From NCBI RefSeq assembly GCF_000154825.1, contig NZ_DS560019.1:1096501-1160500 (forward strand): a DNA stretch of 64,000 bases. Reading direction: 5' to 3'. The DNA is from Anaerofustis stercorihominis DSM 17244 (GTDB taxonomy: Bacteria; Bacillota; Clostridia; Eubacteriales; Anaerofustaceae). The notes under the pieces are model-generated. The model made no database searches. It was given only the letters and a program-made list of their open reading frames with translations, and was not told where the DNA came from. Shown piece by piece: positions 30,304 to 39,404 of this stretch. Positions within the stretch are counted from its first letter, which is position 1. Each line of letters begins with the position of its first letter. Position numbers and translations under genes: made by a program.

Positions 30304-30540
30304 ATGAAGGGGAAAAATAATCTTAGTTTATTGGAATATATATCATTCAAAGTTGGCTGTATGTATTTATCAGATTTAAGATGCAATAGTCATTTATATA
30401 ATATACAGCATGAACTCAGAAGTATCGATCCTTATGATTATTGTTTAAAGGAATGGAACGATGCAGTCAATTATATCACCGGTAAGGATGTGAACTTTGA
30501 TAATTCTGAAAAAGCATTGGAATTCTTGATAAATTTATAG
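30304..30540 (+). CDS. small protein of unknown function (78 aa)
   Basis: Start ATG 30304 is chosen because AAGGAG lies upstream at about 30288; a longer in-frame version would overlap the previous gene. The protein is small, soluble and mostly helical, with one conspicuous segment ELRSIDPYDYCLKEWNDAVNY. It follows the gene at 29760 almost without gap, suggesting a functional pair. No family recognised. Confidence 0.65.
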   Translation: MKGKNNLSLLEYISFKVGCMYLSDLRCNSHLYNIQHELRSIDPYDYCLKEWNDAVNYITGKDVNFDNSEKALEFLINL

Positions 30541-30916
30541 TTTGGTCATATTTATAAAATTTAATAAAATATTATAAAGTTGTTACATTTTGAAGATAAT
30601 TTGTGACGTAAAAACATAAAAAACTTTTTTAAACGAGATTTTACATTTGTAGAATTTTGGGTAGATAATTTTAAATTACGTACTTAATAAATACTAAAAT
30701 AAGAGTTATTTCTTAAAGTCAAAAGTATTTCGTGAATATCCTTAGTAAAATATAATAATAATCCTTATGAAAAAGGTAATGATAAAACAAATAGTAAAAT
30801 TGAAAAGATGACAAATAATCCTGATACTTCAGATAACAGTAATTTAATATTATTTATCTCAAGCACTTTGGTAAGTTTGTTTTAACTGGGGATTATAATC
30901 AATAAAAAATTCATAT
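30541..30916. other. gene-free stretch after the unknown gene pair
   Basis: About 375 bases of AT-rich DNA with no frame carrying a ribosome-binding site. A short weak frame (KITNNPDTSDN-like codons around 30800) looks like degenerate coding sequence, but no start, stop or family can be supported. Confidence 0.35.
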
Positions 30917-30944
30917 AAAAAAGCACCTGAATAGGTGCTTTTTT
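30917..30944. terminator. bidirectional terminator
   Basis: AAAAAAGCACCT pairs with AGGTGCTTTTTT around a GAAT loop. The T runs on both strands would serve the deacetylase gene (minus) and any transcript from the left. Confidence 0.92.
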
Positions 30945-30956
30945 ATTTATTCTTTT

Positions 30957-32033
30957 TTATTTAGCCGGAGCAAATTTTACAGGGGTATTTAAATTATCAA
31001 CCGTATCGAAAGTATATCCTTGTTTTTTTAATGTTTTTATTACATGGTCAAGACCTTTTGGCAGAGCTGTATTTCTGTCAAAGACATGCATTAGTACAAC
31101 TGATTCGTCATTCCATTTTGCCTGTTTTATGATCCTGTTATATTGTTTTTTGGGCATTTTTGCGCCTACATCATCAGGGAAAGAATTCCAGTCTACATAA
31201 TCGTATCCGTGCGATTTCGTTAATTTGATAGCTTTTCTTATTACCTTTTTGCCTCCGTAAGAAAAGGAAACGGTGTTATTTGTTCCTCCTGGGAAACGGA
31301 AAATCCTGCAGTCATATCCGGTGGCTTTTAAAAAATTGATCCTGTTTTTCTCTAAATCCTTAAGGAAAGCCTTTGGGCTTTTATATACTTTTTTATAATC
31401 GTGAGAATAAGTATGAAGTGCCAGCAAGTGTCCTTCTTTCACTATTTCATTAACTACTTTTTTCCCTTCGTTATTTTTTGCGCCGTTAAAGAAAAATGTT
31501 GCTTTTATATTATTTTTCTTTAAAACTTTTAATACTTTATAAGTCATCTTTGTTGGTCCGTCGTCAAAAGTCAAATATATTTTTTTCAGTTTTCTTGATT
31601 TAATATCGTTTTTGTTTACTTCACCAATGGTAAATAGGTCTTTATTTTTATTAGTCATGGAAGATAATAATTCTGAGATACTAAACTTATTTGTATTCGC
31701 ATATGAGATAATATCTTTATTCCCTTTAGTTTTTATTATTTTGATTTTTTCGTTATTATCTATATATCCTGACAGCTCTCCCTTTGAGTCATATATCTTG
31801 CAGACAGTTTTTGTAATCGCATTATCTTCTTTATTTTTTGAATACTTTATCGGTCCTTTGATATTTTTAGATGATATAAAAGTATTTTCATTTTTGCTTT
31901 GTATATTTTCGTAGGCTTTGTTATAATTATTTACAGATGATATATTTAGTGTCACAAGTAACATTAAAATATATATTAGAGAAAATAAAATTGTTAAGTT
32001 TTTTTGCATAGAGTTATTTAAATCATTATTCAT
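30957..32033 (-). CDS. membrane-anchored NodB-type polysaccharide deacetylase
   Basis: About 358 residues: an N-terminal membrane anchor (LTILFSLIYILMLLVTLNI), a variable linker, and a C-terminal carbohydrate esterase 4 domain. The domain motifs are YLTFDDGP (catalytic and metal Asp), HTYSHDYK (metal His residues) and RFPGG. These enzymes deacetylate peptidoglycan or other GlcNAc polymers outside the cell, often giving lysozyme resistance. An extended -10 box (TGG-TATAAT, 32043-32048 on the minus strand) lies inside a possible upstream extension. I therefore place the start at 32033 and not 32081; no clear ribosome-binding site supports either. Confidence 0.85.
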   Translation of the reverse strand: MNNDLNNSMQKNLTILFSLIYILMLLVTLNISSVNNYNKAYENIQSKNENTFISSKNIKGPIKYSKNKEDNAITKTVCKIYDSKGELSGYIDNNEKIKIIKTKGNKDIISYANTNKFSISELLSSMTNKNKDLFTIGEVNKNDIKSRKLKKIYLTFDDGPTKMTYKVLKVLKKNNIKATFFFNGAKNNEGKKVVNEIVKEGHLLALHTYSHDYKKVYKSPKAFLKDLEKNRINFLKATGYDCRIFRFPGGTNNTVSFSYGGKKVIRKAIKLTKSHGYDYVDWNSFPDDVGAKMPKKQYNRIIKQAKWNDESVVLMHVFDRNTALPKGLDHVIKTLKKQGYTFDTVDNLNTPVKFAPAK

Positions 32034-32042
32034 AACTTTATT

Positions 32043-32048
32043 ATTATA
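32043..32048 (-). promoter_or_regulatory. extended -10 element of the deacetylase gene
   Basis: Minus-strand TGG-TATAAT. Its position implies a very short leader before the start at 32033. Confidence 0.5.
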
Positions 32049-32111
32049 CCAAAAAGAACGACAAATTAAATATAATATCAATAAAATTTTTGTTAAGATT
32101 AGGAGTAAAAA

Positions 32112-32789
32112 ATGGAAAATATCAAAGCAGCGATTTTTGATTTGGACGGAACTATTATTAATACTTTGACTGACCTTGCAAATGCGGGGAACTATGTTTT
32201 AAAAAAGAATGGATTTCCAATTCACGATAATGAAGAATATAGGTTTTTTGTCGGAAGCGGGATAAGAAATTTATGTATTAGGATCCTTCCCGAAGATAAA
32301 AAAAATGACGAAGAATGGATCTTGAAAATTTTTGATCAGTTCAATGAATATTACGGAAAACATTATATGGACAATACCTGTGCTTATGACGGCATTAATG
32401 AAATGCTTGATACTTTGATAAAAAATGACATAAAGGTAGCGGTTCTTACCAATAAAGGACATGAATTCACTGTGCCTATGCTAAAAAAAGTTTTTGGTGA
32501 ATTTCCTTTCAGTGTGATTTTAGGAAAAACCGATAAGTATCCTGTAAAACCGAGCAGGGAATGTATAATGCATGTCATCGGCGAACTGGATGTAAAAAGC
32601 AGTGAATGTATATACATAGGTGACAGTAACGTGGATATGAAGACTGCCATAAACGGAGATATAGAAAATATAATCGGTGTAAGCTGGGGCTTCAGACCTA
32701 TTGAAGAATTAAAGGAAGCCGGAGCGAAATATATAGTCGATACGCCAAAAGAAATAATTGAAATAGTAAATAAATTAAACGAAAAATAA
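32112..32789 (+). CDS. HAD-superfamily phosphatase (phosphoglycolate phosphatase-like), copy 1
   Basis: A 225-residue HAD phosphatase with a small alpha-helical cap. Nucleophile motif FDLDGTIINT near residue 9, Ser/Thr motif VLTNKG near residue 110, and acid motif GDSNVDMKTA near residue 168. Similar to Gph/PpaX, which dephosphorylate phosphoglycolate or pyrophosphate; the substrate is not certain. GGAG lies upstream of ATG. It is followed by a related gene 25 bases later, apparently an old tandem duplication. Confidence 0.88.
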   Translation: MENIKAAIFDLDGTIINTLTDLANAGNYVLKKNGFPIHDNEEYRFFVGSGIRNLCIRILPEDKKNDEEWILKIFDQFNEYYGKHYMDNTCAYDGINEMLDTLIKNDIKVAVLTNKGHEFTVPMLKKVFGEFPFSVILGKTDKYPVKPSRECIMHVIGELDVKSSECIYIGDSNVDMKTAINGDIENIIGVSWGFRPIEELKEAGAKYIVDTPKEIIEIVNKLNEK

Positions 32790-32814
32790 ATATATAAATT
32801 AAAGGAGAAATATT

Positions 32815-33531
32815 ATGATTAAAGCAGCCGTTTTTGATTTTGACGGGACACTAATGGATACTTTGGTTGATACAGCTCTTTGTATAAATCATGTATTAAA
32901 AAATCATGGGTTTGATGAGGTTCCCATAGATGAGTATAAGAATATTTTCGGAGGAAGCTGTTACGATATGATAAATCTTGTAACTCCGAAAACCATGAAC
33001 GACCCTGTGCTCTTACATGAAATGGATGTCGAAGTTCAGTATCATTACTCAAAACATTATAATGAAAACTGCAAACCATATAAAAATATCAGGCATGCCA
33101 TAAGAGCTCTTAGGAAAAATAATATAGATATATGTGTTATTACAAATAAACCTTCAAGACTTCTTATACCTCTACTAAATGAATTTTTTGCAGATATAGA
33201 ATTTAAGCATATAATTGCTGCCGATTCGGGATTTCCCCTAAAACCAAATCCTGCTTCCTGCAATCAATTGATGCAGACTCTTGATATACATCACGATGAA
33301 GTAGTGTTTATAGGCGACAGTGAAGTGGATATACAAATCGCCAAAAATGCCAGGGCATTTTCTATCGGCTGCGGCTGGGGATTCAGAGGCGGTGAATCGC
33401 TTATTAAAGCAGGTGCCGATTATGTTATCCATGAACCTATGCATGTTGTTGAGGTTGTGAATATACTTAATAAACGTTCACTTAAGGATATTATGGAAGA
33501 AGCTAAACTGATACTTAAAATGCTTAAATAG
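32815..33531 (+). CDS. HAD-superfamily phosphatase (phosphoglycolate phosphatase-like), copy 2
   Basis: A 238-residue paralogue of the preceding gene, with the same motif layout: FDFDGTLMDT, VITNKP, and GDSEVDIQIA followed by GCGWGFRGG. The C-terminus is slightly longer (LNKRSLKDIMEEAKLILKML). AAAGGAG precedes the ATG. Divergence from copy 1 is large, so the two probably have different substrates. Confidence 0.88.
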   Translation: MIKAAVFDFDGTLMDTLVDTALCINHVLKNHGFDEVPIDEYKNIFGGSCYDMINLVTPKTMNDPVLLHEMDVEVQYHYSKHYNENCKPYKNIRHAIRALRKNNIDICVITNKPSRLLIPLLNEFFADIEFKHIIAADSGFPLKPNPASCNQLMQTLDIHHDEVVFIGDSEVDIQIAKNARAFSIGCGWGFRGGESLIKAGADYVIHEPMHVVEVVNILNKRSLKDIMEEAKLILKMLK

Positions 33532-34097
33532 TATTTTAAATACTATCTATAAGTATAAGGTGAGTTGAAATTTATAGTTTTTGGGTTTGTAAAGCTTAAA
33601 ATCAAATACTTTGAATAGGTTATTTATAATCGATTATCAGACAGTGAAAGTAAAATTAATATCGTAAGCTTTATCATAAAAATTTAAGCGAATTAAATAA
33701 ACTTAATAAATACATAAATAGTTTTAAGGGTTTCATTATAATAATTATAGAAGTCATATTATTTACTTTCTAAAAATGAGTTTTATAATTGTATCATATT
33801 TATAAAATTTAAGGTTATTTTAAGGTTAGGGTATATAATAAAAAATGATTTAGAAATAACATTTATTTTTAAATCAATAGCTTACTTATTTATGTATTTG
33901 TAGGTGCGATGTTTTACAATTAAAAAACTATTTTATTTAGTTTACAAGGGCGTAAATTGTTGTTTGATTTACGTCTTTTTTTAGTGATTATTTCTTTGTA
34001 TATTTTAAATTATATTTTTGTTTTTTTATCTTTAAAAAGTAGGTAAATAACAAAATAAGTGATATAATTAACAATATATTGTTTAAGGGAAGTATCA
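33532..34097. other. 566-base gene-free stretch
   Basis: No reading frame is supportable. It contains a terminator-like hairpin near its end (33949-33982) and a TATAAT (34063-34068) that probably belongs to the sua5 promoter. The 400-base distance between the previous stop and the hairpin leaves room for a small RNA. Confidence 0.4.
33949..33982 (+). terminator. terminator-like hairpin
   Basis: CGTAAAT pairs with ATTTACG across an 11-base loop and is followed by T-rich sequence. The transcript it ends is unclear. Confidence 0.65.
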
Positions 34098-35120
34098 ATG
34101 GAAACTAAAATATATGATCTTACGAAAGATGACAATTTAACAGAGATTTTCAGCGATGCCGCAAGTGTTATAAATGCGGGCGGTACCGTAGTGTTCCCGA
34201 CGGAAACGGTATACGGTCTTGGTGCAAATGCTTATGATGATGAAGCGGTAAAGAAAATATTCAAGGCTAAAAACAGACCAAGCGATAATCCTTTGATAGT
34301 ACATATAAGTGATCTTGATATGATAGATGATTTGGTTACATGTATCAGTGATGATGCAAGGAAACTTATGTCTAAATTTTTTCCGGGTCCTTTGACTCTT
34401 ATAATGAAAAAATCTTCAAAAGTTCCAAACAGCGTATCTAACGGACTTGATACTGTAGGTATAAGGATGCCGAGCGATAAGGAAGCCAATGGTTTCATTA
34501 AGGCGTGCGGTGTCCCCATTGCGGCACCCAGTGCAAATATTTCAAAAAGACCTAGCATTACAAATAAAAAATATCTTGTAGAGGAGTTATCGGGCAAGGT
34601 AGATATGATACTTTGTTCAAAAAATTCTTCAATAGGACTCGAGTCTACGGTTTTGGATGTTTCGTCAGATAAAGTGAAACTTTTAAGGCCGGGAAAAATA
34701 AGTGCTGAGGATATTGAAAAAGTCATAGGTAAGAAAGTTTATGGATACAATGGTGAAGATGCACTTTTACCTAAATCTCCCGGAATGAAATACGAGCATT
34801 ATAAACCAAAGACAAAGGTAGTCGTGCTTAATGGAAATGATAAGAGTATAATCAATTATTTAAACGATATAAAAGCAGATGATGCCGGCTTTATCGGGCT
34901 GGATAATATTACTCAAAAGATTGGTAATAAAAAAATCAAATTAAAATCTTTTGGTAAAGATATAAGTGACGCAAGCAGAAATCTTTATTATCTGCTTAGA
35001 GAGATGGATAGTGAGAATTTGGATATTATCTATGTTCAGGCTATGGACAGTAGAGGGATAGGTCTTGCGTATATGAACAGGCTTTTAAAGGCTGCTTCGG
35101 GGGATATTATACACCTGTAA
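34098..35120 (+). CDS. sua5: L-threonylcarbamoyladenylate synthase (Sua5 type)
   Basis: A 340-residue enzyme making threonylcarbamoyl-AMP from Thr, bicarbonate and ATP for the t6A37 modification of tRNAs decoding ANN codons. The YrdC/TsaC domain (about 1-205) has FPTETVYGLG, KNRPSDNPLIVHI and PSANISKRPS. The C-terminal Sua5 domain follows. AAGGGAAG precedes the ATG. Placement before rpiB and comEB is typical of clostridial genomes. Confidence 0.95.
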   Translation: METKIYDLTKDDNLTEIFSDAASVINAGGTVVFPTETVYGLGANAYDDEAVKKIFKAKNRPSDNPLIVHISDLDMIDDLVTCISDDARKLMSKFFPGPLTLIMKKSSKVPNSVSNGLDTVGIRMPSDKEANGFIKACGVPIAAPSANISKRPSITNKKYLVEELSGKVDMILCSKNSSIGLESTVLDVSSDKVKLLRPGKISAEDIEKVIGKKVYGYNGEDALLPKSPGMKYEHYKPKTKVVVLNGNDKSIINYLNDIKADDAGFIGLDNITQKIGNKKIKLKSFGKDISDASRNLYYLLREMDSENLDIIYVQAMDSRGIGLAYMNRLLKAASGDIIHL

Positions 35121-35200
35121 GGCTCTGCCTTACAATCCGCCAAGTTTTGTCCGAAGCAACAAAACTTGGATGTAAATGCTTCCGCTGGGCGCGGAGCCTT
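35119..35200. repeat. structured intergenic element after sua5
   Basis: Outer arms AAGGCTC (35119-35125) and GAGCCTT (35194-35200) enclose a perfect 10-bp hairpin CCAAGTTTTG / CAAAACTTGG (35140-35149 with 35160-35169) and a GC-rich stretch with GGGCGCGGA. It begins at the sua5 stop codon. The GGGCGCGGA core resembles the start of the palindromic elements at 19004, 51563 and 53079. Confidence 0.6.
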
Positions 35201-35497
35201 TGCGCACTTAAATCTTCTAAAAATTCTTACCCAGCATTTTTGAAGTAAGTGCTACCCCATCCCCATTGAATTGATAGTTATATGATTTATTTATAAAATC
35301 TACTTTGAATTTAAATCGGGAATTAAAAGAGCTTTATAAAAGGGTTTTCTTATAGTATGATTATGGCTGTATATTATTTTAAATCAATGCTGATTTAAAT
35401 GTAAGTATAGGTTTCAGTATATATATTAAAACTTGATTATTATGTTAAAAACTGTTATGCAGTTTATATAAATACACTAAAAAAAGGAGTAAATAAA
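35201..35497. other. gene-free stretch before rpiB
   Basis: Carries a weak further inverted repeat (AGCATTTTT...AAGTGCT near 35240-35270) and presumably the rpiB promoter. Nothing else is recognisable. Confidence 0.35.
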
Positions 35498-35950
35498 ATG
35501 AAAATAGTAATTGCTAGTGACCACGGTGGTTATGAATTAAAACAATTTTTAATCGAAACATTTAAAAAAGAAGGATATGATTTCGTAGACTACGGTACGA
35601 ATTCCGAAGAAAGTGTTGATTATCCGGATTATGCTATAAAAACATGTGAAGATGTTGCGGCAGGTAAATTTGACAGAGGTATTTTGATTTGCGGTACAGG
35701 TATCGGTATAAGTATCGCGGCAAATAAGGTTAAAGGTATCAGAGCTGCTCACTGTACTGACTGCTTCTCTGCAAAGATGTGTAAACAGCACAATAATGCC
35801 AATGTTATCGTACTTGGCGGTAGGATAACAGGTCCCGAACTTGCTGCCGAAATTCTTAGAACGTACTTAAACGAAAAAGAATTTTTAGGTGGAAGACATG
35901 AAAACAGAGTAAATAAAATAAAAGCATACGAAGAAAAAGTATATAAATAG
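35498..35950 (+). CDS. rpiB: ribose-5-phosphate isomerase B
   Basis: A 150-residue RpiB/LacA-type isomerase interconverting ribose and ribulose 5-phosphate. The signatures are ASDHGGYELK near the N-terminus, the active-site Cys in LICGTGIGISIAANK (about residues 65-79) and the phosphate-binding HNNANVIVLGGR. AAAGGAG precedes the ATG. Followed after 15 bases by comEB. Confidence 0.96.
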   Translation: MKIVIASDHGGYELKQFLIETFKKEGYDFVDYGTNSEESVDYPDYAIKTCEDVAAGKFDRGILICGTGIGISIAANKVKGIRAAHCTDCFSAKMCKQHNNANVIVLGGRITGPELAAEILRTYLNEKEFLGGRHENRVNKIKAYEEKVYK

Positions 35951-35965
35951 TAAGGAATAGAAATA

Positions 35966-36430
35966 ATGAATAATGTAGATAGTAGACCTTCATGGGATGA
36001 ATATTTCATGGAAATGCTGGAAGTCGTTAAAACTCGTTCCACTTGTATAAGAAGACATGTGGGTGCGATAATCGTAAAAGACCATAAGATAATTTCAACA
36101 GGTTACAACGGCGCTCCGAAAGGTCTTGCTCACTGCACAAAAGATACTTGTGTGAGACTTAAATATAACATTAAAAGCGGAGAAAGACATGAGCTATGCA
36201 GGGCAACACATGCCGAGCAGAATGCTATCATTTCTGCGGCAACCATGGGAGTAAGTGTCGAGGGAGCGGATATTTATATAACCGACTCGCCATGTATCCT
36301 CTGCTCAAAAATGCTTATTAATGCAGGTATCAAAAGAATTATTTATAAAGGAAGCTATCCCGATGAATTTAGTTTGGAACTATTAAATGAAGCGGGGATA
36401 GAAGTTATCAAATATGACACAGAGGGATAA
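35966..36430 (+). CDS. comEB: dCMP deaminase (ComEB type)
   Basis: A 154-residue zinc deaminase converting dCMP to dUMP for dTTP synthesis. Zinc and catalytic residues lie in HAEQNAI and PCILCSKML, with a further Cys-rich insert ([10 protein letters not shown]) typical of dCMP deaminases. The end overlaps the start of atpZ by 17 bases, so the ATP synthase operon is transcribed through from here. Confidence 0.94.
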   Translation: MNNVDSRPSWDEYFMEMLEVVKTRSTCIRRHVGAIIVKDHKIISTGYNGAPKGLAHCTKDTCVRLKYNIKSGERHELCRATHAEQNAIISAATMGVSVEGADIYITDSPCILCSKMLINAGIKRIIYKGSYPDEFSLELLNEAGIEVIKYDTEG

Positions 36431-36650
36431 AAATAATGAAATGTCGGATATTGCAAAGGCGGTATCGATAATATTACAGCTGGGACTTACCATGGTAGTG
36501 ACGATTTTGTTATGCCTGTTCTTCGGTAAGTTTTTGGATAATAAGTTTCATAAAGACAATTTATGGACTTTGATATTTTTATTTCTTGGTGTATGTGCGG
36601 CTCTTAGAAATATGTACTATATAATAAAGAGCTTCATAAATGATAAATAA
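36414..36650 (+). CDS. atpZ: AtpZ-type ATP synthase accessory membrane protein
   Basis: A 78-residue protein with two membrane helices and the FGKFLDNKF-x-L segment of the AtpZ (F1F0 ATPase subunit) family. In other Bacillota AtpZ and AtpI together help assemble the c-ring or move Mg/Ca ions. The start at 36414 overlaps comEB; an alternative in-frame ATG at 36441 is possible. A GC-rich inverted repeat (CCCGCC/GGCGGG, about 36665-36683) lies between this gene and atpI. Confidence 0.8.
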   Translation: MTQRDKNNEMSDIAKAVSIILQLGLTMVVTILLCLFFGKFLDNKFHKDNLWTLIFLFLGVCAALRNMYYIIKSFINDK

Positions 36651-36728
36651 GATAGATAATATATCCCGCCTTTTTAGGCGGGAAGAAAATAAAAGGCAAT
36701 ATAAAAAATACATAAATGAGGTTTAAAA

Positions 36729-37136
36729 ATGGTAAATAAGACAGATGACAATTTAACGGTCGAAGAGCTTTATAAAGAACAGCTGGACATATGCAAATAT
36801 ACTGTATTTTTAAATTTAATTTTTGTTGTTTTAGTATTGCTTTTTAAATTTGATAGGAGTATAATCCTAGGAATAATGGCGGGATGTATAACTGCGATAG
36901 CCTTTCATTTATGGCTGTTTCAGGACCTTAGGACCGCTATAAAGCTGGATAAGGAGCAGGCAGTAAACTATGCCAATATTCATTCTTTAATAAGGAAATT
37001 GCTTCTTATCATTGTAATAGTTTTTCTTGTTGCTAACAAGTGGATTAAAGTAAATGCGGTGGGACTTATAATAGGTCTTTTATCACTTAGAGTGGTACTG
37101 TATTTATATAATCTTAGAACTGTAAAAAACAAGTAA
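36729..37136 (+). CDS. atpI: ATP synthase subunit I
   Basis: A 135-residue integral membrane protein with four hydrophobic segments, in the usual place before atpB. It fits the AtpI (subunit I) family, which helps assemble the c-ring. Sequence conservation of this family is low, so the call rests on size, topology and position. The neighbour upstream is AtpZ, the usual partner. Confidence 0.8.
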   Translation: MVNKTDDNLTVEELYKEQLDICKYTVFLNLIFVVLVLLFKFDRSIILGIMAGCITAIAFHLWLFQDLRTAIKLDKEQAVNYANIHSLIRKLLLIIVIVFLVANKWIKVNAVGLIIGLLSLRVVLYLYNLRTVKNK

Positions 37137-37158
37137 TTTAAAAACGGAGAAGAAAAAA

Positions 37159-37962
37159 ATGGGTATAACTATAAGCACAGTTAATGAAGTTTTTAAAATC
37201 GGAAATATCCCCATATCCAATACTATCATTTGGACTGTTTTTGTTCTTGCTCTTACCTTTGCGATCTTGATGTTCCTAAAAAAGGATTTACAGATAAGAC
37301 CGACAACAAAAAGACAGGTTATTGCGGAAACACTGGTTACTTCAACAAGAGATTTTGTAAGTAATACCATGGGTAAAAAGAATGTTGGTTTTTCACCGTA
37401 TTTCTTTTCTCTTGCGGCATTTTTATTGATATCCAATCTGAGCGGGTTTGTCTTTTTAAATATAGTAAGACCTCCTACAGCGGATGCGGCAACGACACTT
37501 ACCTTGGGTTTTCTTACATTTATATTGACTCAATTTTTTGCAATCAAATCCAAAGGTGTAAAGAAGTATATAAAATCGTTCTTTGAACCGATATTTATCC
37601 TTCTTCCCATAAATATTATAGGAGAAATCGCAAATCCTGTTTCACTTGGATTTCGTTTGTTCGGTAATATCACCGGGGGTATGATAATCTTGACATTGGC
37701 TTACTCGATCTTTTTAGGTTCGACTACAGCGGCAATGTTTACCTTTATTACGACTTTATTACTTTGTATATATATGAAATTTGGCAAACCAAATAAATTT
37801 ACTCAGAATAAATTTGTAAAGACCATTGCGATTTTATTACTGATACCATCATTCTTCCTAGCATTCTGTCACGGATATTTTGACTTGTTTGCGGGGATTT
37901 TACAAACATTCATTTTCTGTATGCTGTCAATGGTATTCATATCATCTGCAATGGATGAATAA
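37159..37962 (+). CDS. atpB: ATP synthase F0 subunit a
   Basis: A 267-residue membrane protein forming the ion half-channels against the c-ring. The essential Arg lies in ANPVSLGFRLFGNITGG; five to six membrane helices are evident. GGAG precedes the ATG. An 80-base gap with a weak inverted repeat separates it from atpE, probably for differential expression of subunit c. Confidence 0.96.
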   Translation: MGITISTVNEVFKIGNIPISNTIIWTVFVLALTFAILMFLKKDLQIRPTTKRQVIAETLVTSTRDFVSNTMGKKNVGFSPYFFSLAAFLLISNLSGFVFLNIVRPPTADAATTLTLGFLTFILTQFFAIKSKGVKKYIKSFFEPIFILLPINIIGEIANPVSLGFRLFGNITGGMIILTLAYSIFLGSTTAAMFTFITTLLLCIYMKFGKPNKFTQNKFVKTIAILLLIPSFFLAFCHGYFDLFAGILQTFIFCMLSMVFISSAMDE

Positions 37963-38003
37963 TAAGTCTTTACCCGACTTTTAGCCGGATAAAAAATAAA
38001 TAA

Positions 38004-38297
<294 letters not shown>

Positions 38298-38335
38298 GAT
38301 ACAGTAATGAACAATAATATTAAGGTGGTGATTTT

Positions 38336-38854
38336 ATGTTAGCCGGATCATTGATAAACTTTTCAACAGAAATGCTTTACCAAATGTTAATTCAGGGCGC
38401 TATCTTTTTACTGTTCTTTATCTTGGTTAAGAAATTCTTTTATGAAAAAGTCATTGAAATAGTCGATAAAAGACAGGATATGATAACAGAAGAGTTTGAT
38501 AAAGCTGAAGGAGAAAAGGCTAAGGCTGATTCTCTTAGAGAAGAGTATGAAGAAAAAGTTAAGAGTATAAATGAAGAGGCTTTAACTATTACTAATAATG
38601 CAACCAAGGAAGCTAAGGAAATAAAAGAAAATATCATTTCCGAGGCTAACGAAGAAGCAAGAAGAATAAAAGCTAAGTCCAAGAAAGATATCGAAAATGC
38701 CAGAGAGACTGCAATGAAAGAAATGAAAGACAGTATCATCGACATATCTTTTGATATCACAAGTAAAGTACTTGATACAAAGCTTGACAAAAATGCAGAT
38801 GAAGCTTTAGTCAAAAAGGCTATCGAAAGTCTGGATGAGGTAAGTTATGAGTAG
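38336..38854 (+). CDS. atpF: ATP synthase F0 subunit b
   Basis: A 172-residue peripheral stalk protein: one N-terminal membrane helix (about 14-32), then a long charged coiled coil with the heptad pattern of the family, rich in Lys and Glu. It joins subunit a to F1 through delta. The 3' end overlaps atpH by eight bases. Confidence 0.95.
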   Translation: MLAGSLINFSTEMLYQMLIQGAIFLLFFILVKKFFYEKVIEIVDKRQDMITEEFDKAEGEKAKADSLREEYEEKVKSINEEALTITNNATKEAKEIKENIISEANEEARRIKAKSKKDIENARETAMKEMKDSIIDISFDITSKVLDTKLDKNADEALVKKAIESLDEVSYE

Positions 38855-39389
38855 TGCTTCTTACAGGTATGCATATTCTTTGTCTGAATTATGTATAGAA
38901 GAAAATATGATGGAAGTTGTATATAAAGAGTTCACGGATTTTTACGAACTGCTGAATAAAAGTGAAGAGTTATATACACTGCTGTCTGACGAAACTTTTA
39001 AAAAAGAAGATAAAAAAAGAGTAATAGATAATGTCTTTGATAAAGACGATAATATAATGCTTAAGAATTTTCTGTTCTTATTGGTTGATAAAAACAGGAT
39101 AGGCGAGATTAAGCTCATATATTTGGATTTTAAAAATTTATACTTAGAACATAGCGGCATTTTAAACGTAGAAGTTAAGAGTGCCAATGAATTAAGTGAA
39201 GAACTTATTGGCAGTTTAAAAAATAAACTTTCGGATAAATTTAACAAAAAAATAATATTATCTAAAAGCGTCGATAAAAATATTATCGGCGGGATGATCC
39301 TTTATATAAACGGGAAAATGATAGATTTATCTGTAAAGAACGAACTGGATATGATTAAAAGACAGTTGAAAGAAACAAAGATAGTTTAA
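38847..39389 (+). CDS. atpH: ATP synthase F1 subunit delta
   Basis: A 180-residue soluble subunit linking the peripheral stalk to the top of F1. The N-terminal helical bundle (YRYAYSLSELCIEENMMEVVYKEF is split across 6-29) and the C-terminal IIGGMILYINGKMIDLSVKN segment fit the family. The start lies inside atpF, indicating coupled translation. Confidence 0.93.
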   Translation: MSSASYRYAYSLSELCIEENMMEVVYKEFTDFYELLNKSEELYTLLSDETFKKEDKKRVIDNVFDKDDNIMLKNFLFLLVDKNRIGEIKLIYLDFKNLYLEHSGILNVEVKSANELSEELIGSLKNKLSDKFNKKIILSKSVDKNIIGGMILYINGKMIDLSVKNELDMIKRQLKETKIV

Positions 39390-39404
39390 AGAAGGGAAAT
39401 AAAA

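Noticed and set aside
32033-32081. Upstream start of the NodB-type deacetylase at 32081
   Set aside because: The TATAAT box of its own promoter lies inside this extension.
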